Shown piece after piece: positions 18,753 to 26,936 of a DNA stretch of 41,456 bases. Made by a program: the position numbers and the translations under genes. Origin of the DNA: Pyxidicoccus fallax (GTDB lineage: Bacteria; Myxococcota; Myxococcia; Myxococcales; Myxococcaceae); contig NZ_JABBJJ010000080.1 of NCBI RefSeq assembly GCF_012933655.1, forward strand, positions 1 through 41,456, given 5' to 3'. The notes beneath the pieces are model-generated. The model ran no database searches and was not told the DNA's origin. It saw nothing but the letters and a program-made list of their open reading frames with translations. Every line of letters begins with the position of its first letter. Within the stretch, counting starts at the first letter, position 1.

Positions 18753-18798
18753 CGCGGAGCCCCCGGCACGGCCGCGTCGTACCGGCCGGGGCTCCGCG
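18753..18798. repeat. Long inverted repeat (11 bp arms)
   Basis: CGCGGAGCCCC (18753-18763) and GGGGCTCCGCG (18788-18798) match perfectly, with a further short stem possible inside after a one-base bulge. The loop is 24 bases. It stands in the activator leader, about 60 bases upstream of its start. No T-run follows on either strand. It may be a protein-binding dyad or a structured leader. Confidence 0.5.
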
Positions 18799-18910
18799 TA
18801 CCCCCCTCGGGTAACTCGATGGTTCCTGTGCAACCCGTGACGGCAGAGCAGTGCAGCAGGCGTGCCGCGAGCGTCTCAGAGGGGAGGGCGCACCGAGCGT
18901 GACGGACAGC

Positions 18911-18949
18911 GCCACAACCCGGCCCGGGGTTGTGACGCCGGAGGTTACA
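18911..18949 (+). promoter_or_regulatory. Candidate regulatory element upstream of the lipoprotein gene (copy B)
   Basis: Contains the same CCGGGGTTGTGACG block (18924-18937) as the region before 14341. TGTGAC (18931-18936) and GTTACA (18944-18949) form an imperfect inverted repeat with a 7-bp spacer, as in copy A. In addition CACAACCC (18913-18920) and GGGTTGTG (18927-18934) form a perfect 8-bp dyad. The element ends 118 bp before the ATG at 19068. Confidence 0.5.
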
Positions 18950-19067
18950 GCCACGGGTTCGGAGCGACCGCGCGGGTGTCACCGGCAAGTGACTCGCTCG
19001 CGGGGGTTCGGGCGGTTCTGCTTCACTCCGCCTCCCCCCCTGACGCCCACCCCGATGAGGAAGACCG

Positions 19068-20048
19068 ATGCGTTCCCAGTTCCTGAAGGCGTGTCTCGTG
19101 TCGATGCTGGCCCTGGCCACCGCTTGCGGCGGCGTTCCCGACGGTGACACATCGCCGGAGTCGCCCGTGGGCGAGAGCACCCGGGCGGTGCTCTACCCGC
19201 CGCCCGCGCCTGCCAGCGGCAACATCCTGGACAGCACCACGTACATGGGCCGGGTGAATGTGCCCGGCGCCATCCAGACGCAGTTCACCACCACGCCCCA
19301 GTACTTCTCCTTCAGCTTCCACGTGACGGGAGCCTCGACGGTGAAGCTGGAGGTGACGCACCTGGGCAGCAGCATGTACCTGGACACGGGGCTGTTCCTG
19401 TACGGCCCGCGCCGAGCGGACGGCAGCTTCGGCAACACGCTGCTCGCGGTGGATGACGACTCCGGCTACGGCCAGCTGAGCCGCATCAGCTCCGTGTCAC
19501 TGCCCGCGCAGGGCGAGTACCTCGCCGTGGTGACGAGCGGCAGCGGCGCCGGCAAGAACTTCCGGCTCCAGGTGGACTGCCTGGGCGGCGCGTGCGTGAC
19601 GCCGCAGCCGGCCCCGTCCGGGTACACGCTGCAGCTCGCCCAGCAGCCGCTGCCGCCGCACCTTGAGCAGACGATGACGAACGTCTACTGGGGCTGCGAG
19701 GGCGCCTGCAACGGTTGGCTGAGGGCCTACAGCTTCCCGTGGCCGTACACGGGCAACCCCACGCTGGCCATGGCCACGCGCGCCGTCCAGGCGATGCCGT
19801 TCTTCAGCCAGCGCGGCTACTACGCCACCGGCACCTTCCCGTTCGCCAACCTGGAGCCCCAGCTGCTGCCCATCTTCTCCACGTACAACGTGCCGCAGCA
19901 GGTGCTCTCCACCTACGGCAACGGCGTGGAGTCCGTGGTGGTGGCGTCCTACGCGAGCCCGCTGCAGGGCTCGGACTTCAACCTCTTCGTCATCCTGTTC
20001 CCGGAGTCACGCAAGGTGGTGACCATCGAGCAGGAGCACTTCTGGTGA
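19068..20048 (+). CDS. Lipoprotein with PPC-like beta domain, function unknown
   Basis: The 326-residue product has a lipoprotein signal (lipobox ATAC, Cys about 20). Residues about 50-170 read like a bacterial pre-peptidase C-terminal (PPC) beta-sandwich: FSFHVTGASTVKLEVTHL, LDTGLFLYGPR, LAVDDDSGYG, YLAVVTSGSG. The C-terminal half (about 180-326) contains a possible disulfide (CEGAC) and aromatic-rich strands; I do not recognise it. No protease motif is present. GAGGAAG lies just before the ATG. The upstream element shared with the lipoprotein gene at 14341 suggests common control. Confidence 0.8.
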   Translation: MRSQFLKACLVSMLALATACGGVPDGDTSPESPVGESTRAVLYPPPAPASGNILDSTTYMGRVNVPGAIQTQFTTTPQYFSFSFHVTGASTVKLEVTHLGSSMYLDTGLFLYGPRRADGSFGNTLLAVDDDSGYGQLSRISSVSLPAQGEYLAVVTSGSGAGKNFRLQVDCLGGACVTPQPAPSGYTLQLAQQPLPPHLEQTMTNVYWGCEGACNGWLRAYSFPWPYTGNPTLAMATRAVQAMPFFSQRGYYATGTFPFANLEPQLLPIFSTYNVPQQVLSTYGNGVESVVVASYASPLQGSDFNLFVILFPESRKVVTIEQEHFW

Positions 20049-20081
20049 GCCACGCCTGAGGCGTGGTGGGTGGACGGCGGC

Positions 20082-20121
20082 GGGCCCCCGGAACACGACG
20101 TCCGGCGGGCCCGTTCTCGTT
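20082..20121 (+). terminator. Terminator-like hairpin after the lipoprotein gene
   Basis: GGGCCC/CCGG (20082-20091) pairs with CCGGCGGGCCC (20102-20112), with an internal mismatch, around an ACACGACG-type loop, and GTTCTCGTTT follows. A smaller hairpin, CCACGCC (20050-20056) with GGCGTGG (20060-20066), precedes it directly at the stop codon. Together they should end the lipoprotein transcript. Confidence 0.5.
20105..20116. repeat. 12-bp direct repeat, left copy, flanking the STAND gene
   Basis: GCGGGCCCGTTC at 20105-20116 is identical to 24492-24503. The two copies bracket the 1413-codon nuclease/STAND gene, the right copy starting directly after its stop codon. This could be a target duplication or recombination scar; both copies also lie in GC-rich terminator-type sequence, so independent origin is possible. 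Confidence 0.4.
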
Positions 20122-20249
20122 TCCCACGCCATCACGGCACGGGTTCAGGGCCGCCTCTGTCCGGCCACCCAGGAGATGCTGGTGTGGAGCGCCCTGGAGC
20201 CGGCATCATGTGGACCGTGACGGTGGACCCTCGGAGGGGGCAGGAGACC

Positions 20250-23200
20250 ATGTCGGAGCAGTCTTCGGACCGGATGGGCCTCCCTGCCTACAAGGGCTAC
20301 GAGTATCAAATCCTCACCACGGTCTGGCTCGCGCTGGAGCTCATGCTCGCGCGTTCCGGTCCCTGCGCGGAGATTGAGGTCGAGCCGGCCTCCGAGGAGG
20401 ACATCCGGGCCCGACTCGACGTCAGCCATGAGCAGGCGCTGTCCACGTTACGGCTGCCCGCGCGGGAAGAGCTTCAAATACAGATCAAGTACCGCTCACG
20501 CCCGTTGGGCAGTACCGCCTTCAAGGAGATTGTGAGCCCCTCCAGTGCGAGGCGCCCCCAGAAAGGGCCCACCCCGCGCCTCCGCCCCGTTGAATACCTG
20601 AGCAGGTCCGACGAGACGACCTACATCCTCGTCACCAGCGCGCAGGTGGAAGCAAAGCTGGCTGGCCATCGCATCCAGGACCTCGATGAGCGGCCATCCT
20701 CGACCACGGGCCTGCCCTTCCCGAGTCGCTTGCCGAAGGAGGAGCAGGCCCGTATCGCCCGGCGGCTGTGCATCCTCGACCAGCAAACCCGGGAGACCGT
20801 TCGGGGCCGTATCGAGAAGCATCTTCGTGAGCGCGCCCACATCCCTTCGACCCGGCTCACGGCCTGCACCAACGAGATGAAGAGTCGGGTTCGGGAACGG
20901 CTGCTCGGGAACGTGGGGCGGCACTGGCCGCGAGAGGAGTTGCTCGACGTCCTTCGTCAGTTCGGCGGTCTTCCAGAGCACCCGCATGAGAACTTCGTCC
21001 CGCCGAGCAACTTCGAACGTCTGGCGGACCAGCTCGAGCAGCGGTTCGCGCTCGTACTGTATGGCCCTCCTGGCGTAGGCAAGTCGACCGTCGCGGACAT
21101 CCTCGCCTACAGACACAAGGTGGGTGCGGAGCCGTTCGAAGTCCTCCAGGAAAACCTCTCTCCGGGCAAGATCCGGCAAGCACTGCGCAGCCCGGGGCGA
21201 ACCCTCTTCTACCTGGAGGACCCGTGGGGCTCCGGAACCCCTGCACCAGACGTGCATCGCTGGCGCACCGAGATGGCTTACCTGTTGACGGAGGCGGGCC
21301 CGGACAAGAGGTTCCTCATCACCTCCCGGACGGGGAACCTCAGGGGAGGGGGAGGAGACGCGAAGCTCTCCGATACGATTAGTGAGGTCGCCGAGGAGCT
21401 GCTTCCCGCGCACTACAGCCCGGAGGACCGCCTGCGAATCCTGGAGCAGGAGCTTCGGGGGACTCCCCAGGCCCAGGATTTCGTCGTCGCACACGAGGAG
21501 CAAATCGTCTCGAAGCTCGATGTCCCATTCTCCCTCCGACATTTCGGGCGCCGCCTCCGGAAGAAGCCCTCCCTCTCGCTGGAGGAACTCGAGGAGGCAT
21601 TGAAGCGCTCGCTGATGGAAGTCATTGGCAACACGGTGGCAGGCGAGGTCCGTGAAGGCTCGATCGCCAGCGTCGTGCCGGGAGCCCTGGCGGGTTTCCT
21701 GTTGTTCCTTCGCAACCCCATCGACGCGGAGGAGGTGAAGGCATTCGCGGGCGTCCTCCGGGATTCGGGGCGGACCGGCATCGAGCTCGAAGCCATGTTC
21801 CATCGCCTTCACCTGGAGGGGTGGCTCGAACTCCGGGCGGAGGGGTACTGGGCCCACCCTCAGGTCATGGATGGGTTGCTCTCCCTGTTCGAGACTGCAC
21901 CCGAGACCGTCACGGACGCCCTCGTCGAGTGGCTCTGCGCGCTCATCGCCGCGTCCATGCTGAGTGGCACCATTCGGCTCGTCTTCGCGCTCGAGCAGCG
22001 CAAGCGGCCTCTGCCCCCGGACGTGGCCCATGCACTGGACACCTTCCTGGGGGAGTACGTCACCCAGGAATCCGATGAGGGCTTCTCGGAAGCGCTCGAG
22101 CGGTTCAGCCTCTTCTCGCGAGGCGTCACGCCGGAAGCCCTGGTGGCCAGACGGTTGGTGGGACTCGTGGAAGGCTTCACCCGCTTCAATGACATCTGGA
22201 TGCCCGCGGAGTGGACTCCCGCGGAGCGGCAGGCTGTCCAGACCAGTCCTGGAGCTCGCGCGTTGGCAGGCAGGTTCGTAAGGTTTGGCTGGTTGGCCTC
22301 TCGAAGGAAATATGGATGGGAGCGGTTTTCGAGCTGGAGCCGTGACCTGGGGTGGGACTTCACGGAAGACCTGCGCTTCGCCGCGCGCAATGCCTTGGCT
22401 GAGGCGGGAGCACGAGACCTTCCGGAGCCCACGTCCTCGGGGCTGAACGACGCATTCGACATCAACCTGCGCCAGATTCTGGAGGGAGCCCTGGAAGCAC
22501 CCGACGCTCCCGCGGAGGAACTGCTGCTGCTCGCGCTGGATGCACTCGGCCGGACACGACAGTTGCTCGATTCCGAGACGAGGTCCCTGCGGGTGACAGC
22601 GGGATTCCAGACCCAGGAGATGTTCAGGGAGCGGCCCCTGAAGGCCAGATGCCTGGCTTACGAGCACGCGCTGGCAACAGTGGTCGATATCCGCAGATGT
22701 CGCGAGGGCCACGCCTGGGCGGTCGATCACCCGCGCCGCGCGGAAATCGTGCCGGCCTTCTTTCAATCAATATTCGCGGCAATCCTCCCCACCACGACGT
22801 TTCTGGGCAGAAGATGGTCTGTCGACCGTCAGAGTGCGAGCCTCGATGAGCTTGCCGCGCTACACGAGGCGGCGAGCCCGGATGACAGACGCTGGCTCTG
22901 GAACCTCATGGCCGTGATACGGGCGTCCGAACTCCTGCCGAAGCTGTTGGACGACCTTCGGGCATGTCCCCTGGAGCACCTGACCAGTGGCATCCACGCG
23001 CTCCACTCGCTGGCAGGGGAGGAGTTCCCGGGTGTTCTTGCCCGGCTGATGGAGTCGATCGAGTTCGCGCGCCGCGTGGCACTCGCCGAGGCACGACGAG
23101 GGAAGGACTCCTCGCGCCCGCTGGAAGGGCTTACTCCGAGCGAGCTGGAGGTCGTGACGCTCTGCACGGCTGCCATCGGGAAGGCGCCACCCGAGAGCGC

Positions 23201-24491
23201 GGTTCGCAAGCTCTCATCCGAACAGCAAACTTGGCTCCGGCAACTCGCCTCCCAGAATCCTGGGGTGCTCGGGCTGGGGGCCTTGCTGGTACTGGCCGTC
23301 TCCGGCTCTCCGCTGGAGGAGGTCTTCAGCACATCGAAGGTCCTCTCCCAGGATGTGTTGCTGCCGCTGGCCCTGCACCTGCTGCTCGGGAGGGATGTGC
23401 CCGGCGCCCACGATCTGGTCTCGGCGCACCTGGCACACGAGAGCGCGAAAGTACGGGCCGCCGCGCTCGCCCTGTTGGCTCCGCGAGCGACTTCCATGGA
23501 GCGGGAGCGGATTATCGGGATGGCTGGCGACCCCAGCGTCCTCGTTCAGCGGGAGTGCGCGCTGCAGATTGGAGCGATGGCATGGGGCGATGGAACTGAT
23601 GCGCTCTTCAAACTCCTCGCCGCGCCAGCGGTGACCCATGGCTGGGACCATCCTCACGCATCACCCGTGGCACGCGCCGCCGCGAAGGCATTGGTGGGGC
23701 TCCCATCGCTGACCGAGCCAGACTTCGAACGCTGCCTCGGGTTCATTGAACAGGGCGTCCAGGCGACGCTCGACAGCTATGCTCGGTGCGACCTGCTCCC
23801 GCTCCTCGCACGCAACCCGAGCACGAAGGCCCTGCGCGTCCTTGAGGCGTGCATGAAGAGCCGGGAGGCTATTCAAGTCCGTAACGGAGCCTTGTCGTTC
23901 CCCCTGCGATATGCCGGTGCCTGGTTCCTCCTCCAGCACCTGCGGAGATACCCAGAGGCACGGGCAGAGGTGCGAGTGGAAGACCTGGGCTGGGCCGCCC
24001 GCCACACCGATGCTTCGCTTGCTGTTCCAGCGCTGATCGTCCTGGGGCTGCTGACCTCACGCGCGTGGCAGTGCATGCGGCAGGTGCTGACCGACGACAC
24101 GATGACCTCTCGGCGCGCACTCCTGCTGTCGGTGGGCTTCGTCCTCTCGGGCGAGGACAGGCCCGTGATGGAGCAGGCGTTCGCGCGCGCCGTTGATGCG
24201 GCGGATGCACCGGGGCTTCAGCTCCTCGAACAGGTCAGGGTCGGGCTTGGAGATGGACGGACCCCGGACCTGGCACTCTGTCGCGAACCCGAAGCCATGA
24301 CGTGGATGGCAGGCCTCCAAGCCGAGGAGCGCGTTCCCCGCGCTCTGCGCTGGTGCTTCTTCGAGCTCTTCGGGCGTCGTGCGGAAGACCCTTTGTGCCT
24401 GGAGGGCATGACTCCCGGGCAGGTGCTGACGGAAGACCAGAGCCTCACCTGGCTGGCGCAGAAGGAGTGGCGCGGCGTCGACCACGATTGA
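20250..24491 (+). CDS. Putative antiphage nuclease–STAND NTPase–helical repeat protein
   Basis: A 1413-residue single-gene candidate defence protein. N-terminal part (about 10-140): KGYEYQ, then a Glu/Asp cluster (EIEVEPASEEDIRARL) and QIQIK (76-80), a D...QxK pattern like Cap4/DUF4297- or Mrr-type nucleases. NTPase (about 245-460): Walker A GPPGVGKS (272-279), Walker B TLFYLEDP (318-325) and a FLITSR sensor (355-360), closest to the nSTAND3 type. A winged-helix-like part (about 470-545) and about 860 residues of helical repeats follow, HEAT-like near 1065-1125. In such proteins the repeats sense a phage product and NTPase oligomers switch on the nuclease (family knowledge). ATG 20250 is chosen for its AGGAGA site. 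Codon use is more AT-rich than neighbours, suggesting transfer. No partner gene. Confidence 0.85.
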   Translation: MSEQSSDRMGLPAYKGYEYQILTTVWLALELMLARSGPCAEIEVEPASEEDIRARLDVSHEQALSTLRLPAREELQIQIKYRSRPLGSTAFKEIVSPSSARRPQKGPTPRLRPVEYLSRSDETTYILVTSAQVEAKLAGHRIQDLDERPSSTTGLPFPSRLPKEEQARIARRLCILDQQTRETVRGRIEKHLRERAHIPSTRLTACTNEMKSRVRERLLGNVGRHWPREELLDVLRQFGGLPEHPHENFVPPSNFERLADQLEQRFALVLYGPPGVGKSTVADILAYRHKVGAEPFEVLQENLSPGKIRQALRSPGRTLFYLEDPWGSGTPAPDVHRWRTEMAYLLTEAGPDKRFLITSRTGNLRGGGGDAKLSDTISEVAEELLPAHYSPEDRLRILEQELRGTPQAQDFVVAHEEQIVSKLDVPFSLRHFGRRLRKKPSLSLEELEEALKRSLMEVIGNTVAGEVREGSIASVVPGALAGFLLFLRNPIDAEEVKAFAGVLRDSGRTGIELEAMFHRLHLEGWLELRAEGYWAHPQVMDGLLSLFETAPETVTDALVEWLCALIAASMLSGTIRLVFALEQRKRPLPPDVAHALDTFLGEYVTQESDEGFSEALERFSLFSRGVTPEALVARRLVGLVEGFTRFNDIWMPAEWTPAERQAVQTSPGARALAGRFVRFGWLASRRKYGWERFSSWSRDLGWDFTEDLRFAARNALAEAGARDLPEPTSSGLNDAFDINLRQILEGALEAPDAPAEELLLLALDALGRTRQLLDSETRSLRVTAGFQTQEMFRERPLKARCLAYEHALATVVDIRRCREGHAWAVDHPRRAEIVPAFFQSIFAAILPTTTFLGRRWSVDRQSASLDELAALHEAASPDDRRWLWNLMAVIRASELLPKLLDDLRACPLEHLTSGIHALHSLAGEEFPGVLARLMESIEFARRVALAEARRGKDSSRPLEGLTPSELEVVTLCTAAIGKAPPESAVRKLSSEQQTWLRQLASQNPGVLGLGALLVLAVSGSPLEEVFSTSKVLSQDVLLPLALHLLLGRDVPGAHDLVSAHLAHESAKVRAAALALLAPRATSMERERIIGMAGDPSVLVQRECALQIGAMAWGDGTDALFKLLAAPAVTHGWDHPHASPVARAAAKALVGLPSLTEPDFERCLGFIEQGVQATLDSYARCDLLPLLARNPSTKALRVLEACMKSREAIQVRNGALSFPLRYAGAWFLLQHLRRYPEARAEVRVEDLGWAARHTDASLAVPALIVLGLLTSRAWQCMRQVLTDDTMTSRRALLLSVGFVLSGEDRPVMEQAFARAVDAADAPGLQLLEQVRVGLGDGRTPDLALCREPEAMTWMAGLQAEERVPRALRWCFFELFGRRAEDPLCLEGMTPGQVLTEDQSLTWLAQKEWRGVDHD

Positions 24492-24503
24492 GCGGGCCCG
24501 TTC
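24492..24503. repeat. 12-bp direct repeat, right copy, flanking the STAND gene
   Basis: GCGGGCCCGTTC, identical to 20105-20116, begins at the base after the TGA of the STAND gene. See the left copy for interpretation. Confidence 0.4.
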
Positions 24504-24504
24504 C

Positions 24505-24548
24505 GTCGAGGTCACGGTGAGGTGCACCACCCGCTCCATGACCTCGAC
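24505..24548. terminator. Inverted repeat between convergent genes, likely two-way terminator
   Basis: GTCGAGGTCA (24505-24514) and TGACCTCGAC (24539-24548) are perfect 10-bp arms, with a smaller GGTG/CACC stem inside the 24-base loop. It fills the 80-bp gap between the STAND gene stop (24491) and the outer-membrane protein stop (24572). There is no T-run, so termination would rely on the strong stem or on Rho. Confidence 0.5.
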
Positions 24549-24571
24549 AACGCGCGCCACGAGCCACGGGA

Positions 24572-25213
24572 CTACAGGACGACGAGCAGGCCCAGCGAGG
24601 CGGTGGGGTACACGGGCTTGAGTCGCAGGTCACCGGCCTGCACCTGGAGGTCGCGCGTGTCCGTGAAGGTGAAGCCCGGGCCGACGCGCGCGGACAGGCC
24701 CACGCGCCCGGCGCCCGGCCGCCACATGACGCCCGCGGTCGGCTCCAGGAACGCCGCCGTCGTGGCGGCCTCGGACGGGCCGTTGCCGGAGCGGCTCACG
24801 AACTCCTCGAAGCCCGCCGTCAGGCCCACGAAGGGCTTCAGCGTGCCGTTGGCGAACGAGCCCAGCGTGTAGCGCGCGTCCGCGCCCACCGCGTAGTTCA
24901 GCTTGATTTCGGTGGCGCCGATGCCGTCGAAGCGCGTCTTCGCGCCCAGCGAGTTGCCCCACTGGCCCGCGCGCCCCATCAGGCCGAAGGAGAACGGGCC
25001 CTCCATGGACGGGGCGATGTCCAGGCGGATGCCGTACATGGACGCGTCCAGCGCGGGCGGCGACAGCTCCAGGAGGACCGCGCTCTGACGCTCCCTCTCA
25101 TGCCCGGGGATCGGCCCGACGGCCTCGTCGGCCAGGGCGGGGGCCGCCATCAGGGGAACCGCCAGCAGGACGGCCTTCGACACATTCACGGCATTCAGGG
25201 ACGGGACGCGCAT
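24572..25213 (-). CDS. Outer-membrane beta-barrel protein
   Basis: The 213-residue product has a signal peptide (about 1-28, ending PALA) and then alternating amphipathic strands rich in Gly and aromatics (SMYGIRLDIAPS, FSFGLMGRAGQWG, TEIKLNYAVGADARYTL, VGLSARVGPGFTFTD). It ends in a hydrophobic residue (LLVVL), as small 8-strand barrels do. Function is unknown; a small porin or envelope-stability barrel fits. GGAGGAAAG just before the ATG is a strong ribosome site. It diverges from a TetR gene, and a TTTAGTCG-type palindrome lies 18 bp upstream of the start, so TetR repression is very likely. Confidence 0.8.
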   Translation of the reverse strand: MRVPSLNAVNVSKAVLLAVPLMAAPALADEAVGPIPGHERERQSAVLLELSPPALDASMYGIRLDIAPSMEGPFSFGLMGRAGQWGNSLGAKTRFDGIGATEIKLNYAVGADARYTLGSFANGTLKPFVGLTAGFEEFVSRSGNGPSEAATTAAFLEPTAGVMWRPGAGRVGLSARVGPGFTFTDTRDLQVQAGDLRLKPVYPTASLGLLVVL

Positions 25214-25231
25214 TGCTTTCCTCCAGGTCTT

Positions 25232-25265
25232 TTTAGTCGGTCGACTAAATTAGCTACACGACTAA
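25232..25265. promoter_or_regulatory. Double TetR-type operator between barrel and TetR genes
   Basis: TTTAGTCG (25232-25239) and CGACTAAA (25242-25249) form an 18-bp perfect palindrome with a 2-bp centre. Directly next to it TTAGCTA-CA-CGACTAA (25250-25265) repeats the pattern with one weak half. The centres are 17 bp apart. The stretch is strikingly AT-rich for this genome. It likely binds two TetR dimers and controls both divergent genes. Confidence 0.75.
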
Positions 25266-25351
25266 CTAAGGCCGGTGACGCGCGATGTCAAGCAGCCCGC
25301 CTGGAGGCTCGGCCACTTGCGGGCCTACATCGCCTGACCTATGGACACTGA

Positions 25352-26071
25352 ATGGCTCGTCCTCGCGGTGGCTCGAAGAAGGAGTCCGTCACTTCCCCGG
25401 AACCGGACGCCCGGGCGCGGCTCATCACCGCCGGCTACCGGGTGCTGGCCGAGCGCGGCTACGACGCGACGACGGTGAAGGAGGTGGCGCGCGAGGCCGG
25501 GGTGAACCAGGGCCTGGTGCACTACTACTTCGGCAGCAAGGACGCGCTGCTGCTGGCCGTCGCCGAGGAGGCGCGGCAGCAGTACATGACGGAGCTGCGG
25601 CGGCTGCGCGAGGAGACGCCCCCCGAGCGCCTGGCGGCGGAGAGCTTCGCGTGGGGCGAGCGGCTCTTGAAGGACATGCCGGAGCAGTTCCGCGTGCGCT
25701 ACGAGCTGTTCGCCATGGGGCTGCGCAACAAGGAGCTGAAGTCCGCGGTGGCGGAGTCCCTGCGCTGCGTGCAGGAGGAGGTGTCCCTCACCGTGGCGCG
25801 CGTGCGCCAGGGCCAGGAGGACGCCCGGCCCGAGCCGCTGGACGTGCACTACGCCGCCATCATGAAGGCGTGCGTGGACGGGCTGTCCCTGCATCACCTG
25901 CTGGACGCGTCCTTCGACCCGGCGCCGGTGTATGCGCTCTTGAGCCGAATCATCCTGGCGAGCCTGGAGCTGCCGGAAGCGAAGAAGCCCCCGGCGCGCA
26001 AGCCACGAGGGCAGGCACGGCGGGGGAAGGTGCCCGCGCCGCGCCGGGGCGGGGCGCGGCGGCGGCGGTGA
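25352..26071 (+). CDS. TetR-family transcription repressor
   Basis: The 239-residue product has a classical TetR N-terminal HTH (about 20-66: RARLITAGYRVLAERGYDATTVKEVAREAGVNQGLVHYYFGSKDALL). A helical ligand domain (about 75-205) and a long Arg/Lys/Pro/Ala-rich tail (about 210-239) follow; the tail is unusual for TetR and may be disordered or add DNA contacts. It probably represses the divergent barrel gene and itself through the double operator at 25232-25265. The ligand is unknown. No strong ribosome site precedes the ATG. Confidence 0.93.
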   Translation: MARPRGGSKKESVTSPEPDARARLITAGYRVLAERGYDATTVKEVAREAGVNQGLVHYYFGSKDALLLAVAEEARQQYMTELRRLREETPPERLAAESFAWGERLLKDMPEQFRVRYELFAMGLRNKELKSAVAESLRCVQEEVSLTVARVRQGQEDARPEPLDVHYAAIMKACVDGLSLHHLLDASFDPAPVYALLSRIILASLELPEAKKPPARKPRGQARRGKVPAPRRGGARRRR

Positions 26072-26090
26072 TTGTCAGCGTGGCGCGTGT

Positions 26091-26774
26091 TCAGGCCGCG
26101 GCGGCGGAGCGAGCGCGCTTGAGAGCGCGGGCCGCGGCGTCGAGGAACTCGTTGCTGGCCTCGGACAGGTCCACCGCGCGGGCGTCGACCCAGCCCTGCA
26201 GGGAGTTGTAGCCCATCACCGCGGGGATGGCGACGAGCAGGCCGATGGCCGTGGTGATGAGCGCCTCGGCGATGCCGTTGGAGATGGTGCCGATTCCGCC
26301 CGCGCCCGCATTGGCCATGTCCTGGAACGCGGTGACGATGCCCATGGTGGTGCCGAGCAGGCCGACGAAGGGCGCGGTGGAGCCCACGGTGGCGAGGACG
26401 CCGAGGCCGCGCTTGAGGCTCTGGACCTCGCGCTGCGCCTGCCGCTCCAGGCTGCGGGCCACGGACTCCATGGCTTCGTCACGGCTGTCCTCGGAGGAGA
26501 CGTGGTAGGCGGCCAGTCCCGCGCGGATGGTCCTGCCGAGGTAGCCCACGTCCGGTGCGGGCTTGCTCTGTGAGGCGGCGTCGAAGTCTCCATTGGAGAG
26601 CAGGGTGCGCATCTGCGCGGCGAACCTGCGCGAGTGACGGCGGGAGGACCGGAAGACGAGGACACGCTCGGCGAGAATGATGAGCGAGACGACGGACATC
26701 ACGACCATTGCGATGACAATGAATTGCGCGAAGGGGCCCATGTGGCCCCACAAGCCCGCGAAAGTGAATTGCAT
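26091..26774 (-). CDS. MotA/TolQ/ExbB-family proton channel protein
   Basis: A 227-residue inner-membrane protein with one N-terminal membrane helix (about 15-38), a cytoplasmic stretch rich in Arg/Glu (about 40-115) and two further helices (about 120-145 and 165-185). The motif GLGVLATVGSTAPFVGLLGTTMGIVTAFQDMA is the ExbB/TolQ signature. Such proteins pair with ExbD/TolR to use the proton gradient for TonB- or Tol-type work at the outer membrane. No ExbD/TolR gene is next to it, so it may serve a remote partner. Start 26774 is chosen because the longer frame (26897) adds a non-homologous head. Confidence 0.9.
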   Translation of the reverse strand: MQFTFAGLWGHMGPFAQFIVIAMVVMSVVSLIILAERVLVFRSSRRHSRRFAAQMRTLLSNGDFDAASQSKPAPDVGYLGRTIRAGLAAYHVSSEDSRDEAMESVARSLERQAQREVQSLKRGLGVLATVGSTAPFVGLLGTTMGIVTAFQDMANAGAGGIGTISNGIAEALITTAIGLLVAIPAVMGYNSLQGWVDARAVDLSEASNEFLDAAARALKRARSAAAA

Positions 26775-26936
26775 GTCTGGATTGGACGCGCCTCCTCGCG
26801 CGTTGGGCCATGGGGTGGCCCAATGGCAAACGACGGTGGGTGCAGCCGAGAAACAAGGTACGTAGCCGTCCAGACGAAAGGGTGGGCTCTCGTCCATGAG
26901 ATTGTCATTGTTGTGTCACGGCGCCAGACTGCGCGG

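Larger units (their letters stand above)
18693..19067. other. Divergent control region between activator and lipoprotein genes
   Basis: A 375-bp non-coding stretch between two divergent starts. It holds two strong hairpins on the activator side (18708-18730 and 18753-18798) and a repeated regulatory element on the lipoprotein side (18911-18949). Small in-frame stretches exist but none has a ribosome site or protein-like composition. No sigma-54 promoter of the GG-N10-GC type was spotted. Confidence 0.6.

Noticed and set aside
20070..20249. Upstream in-frame starts for the STAND gene (20070 and 20208)
   Set aside because: The added residues are Pro/Gly/Arg-rich and run through a terminator; only 20250 has a good ribosome site.
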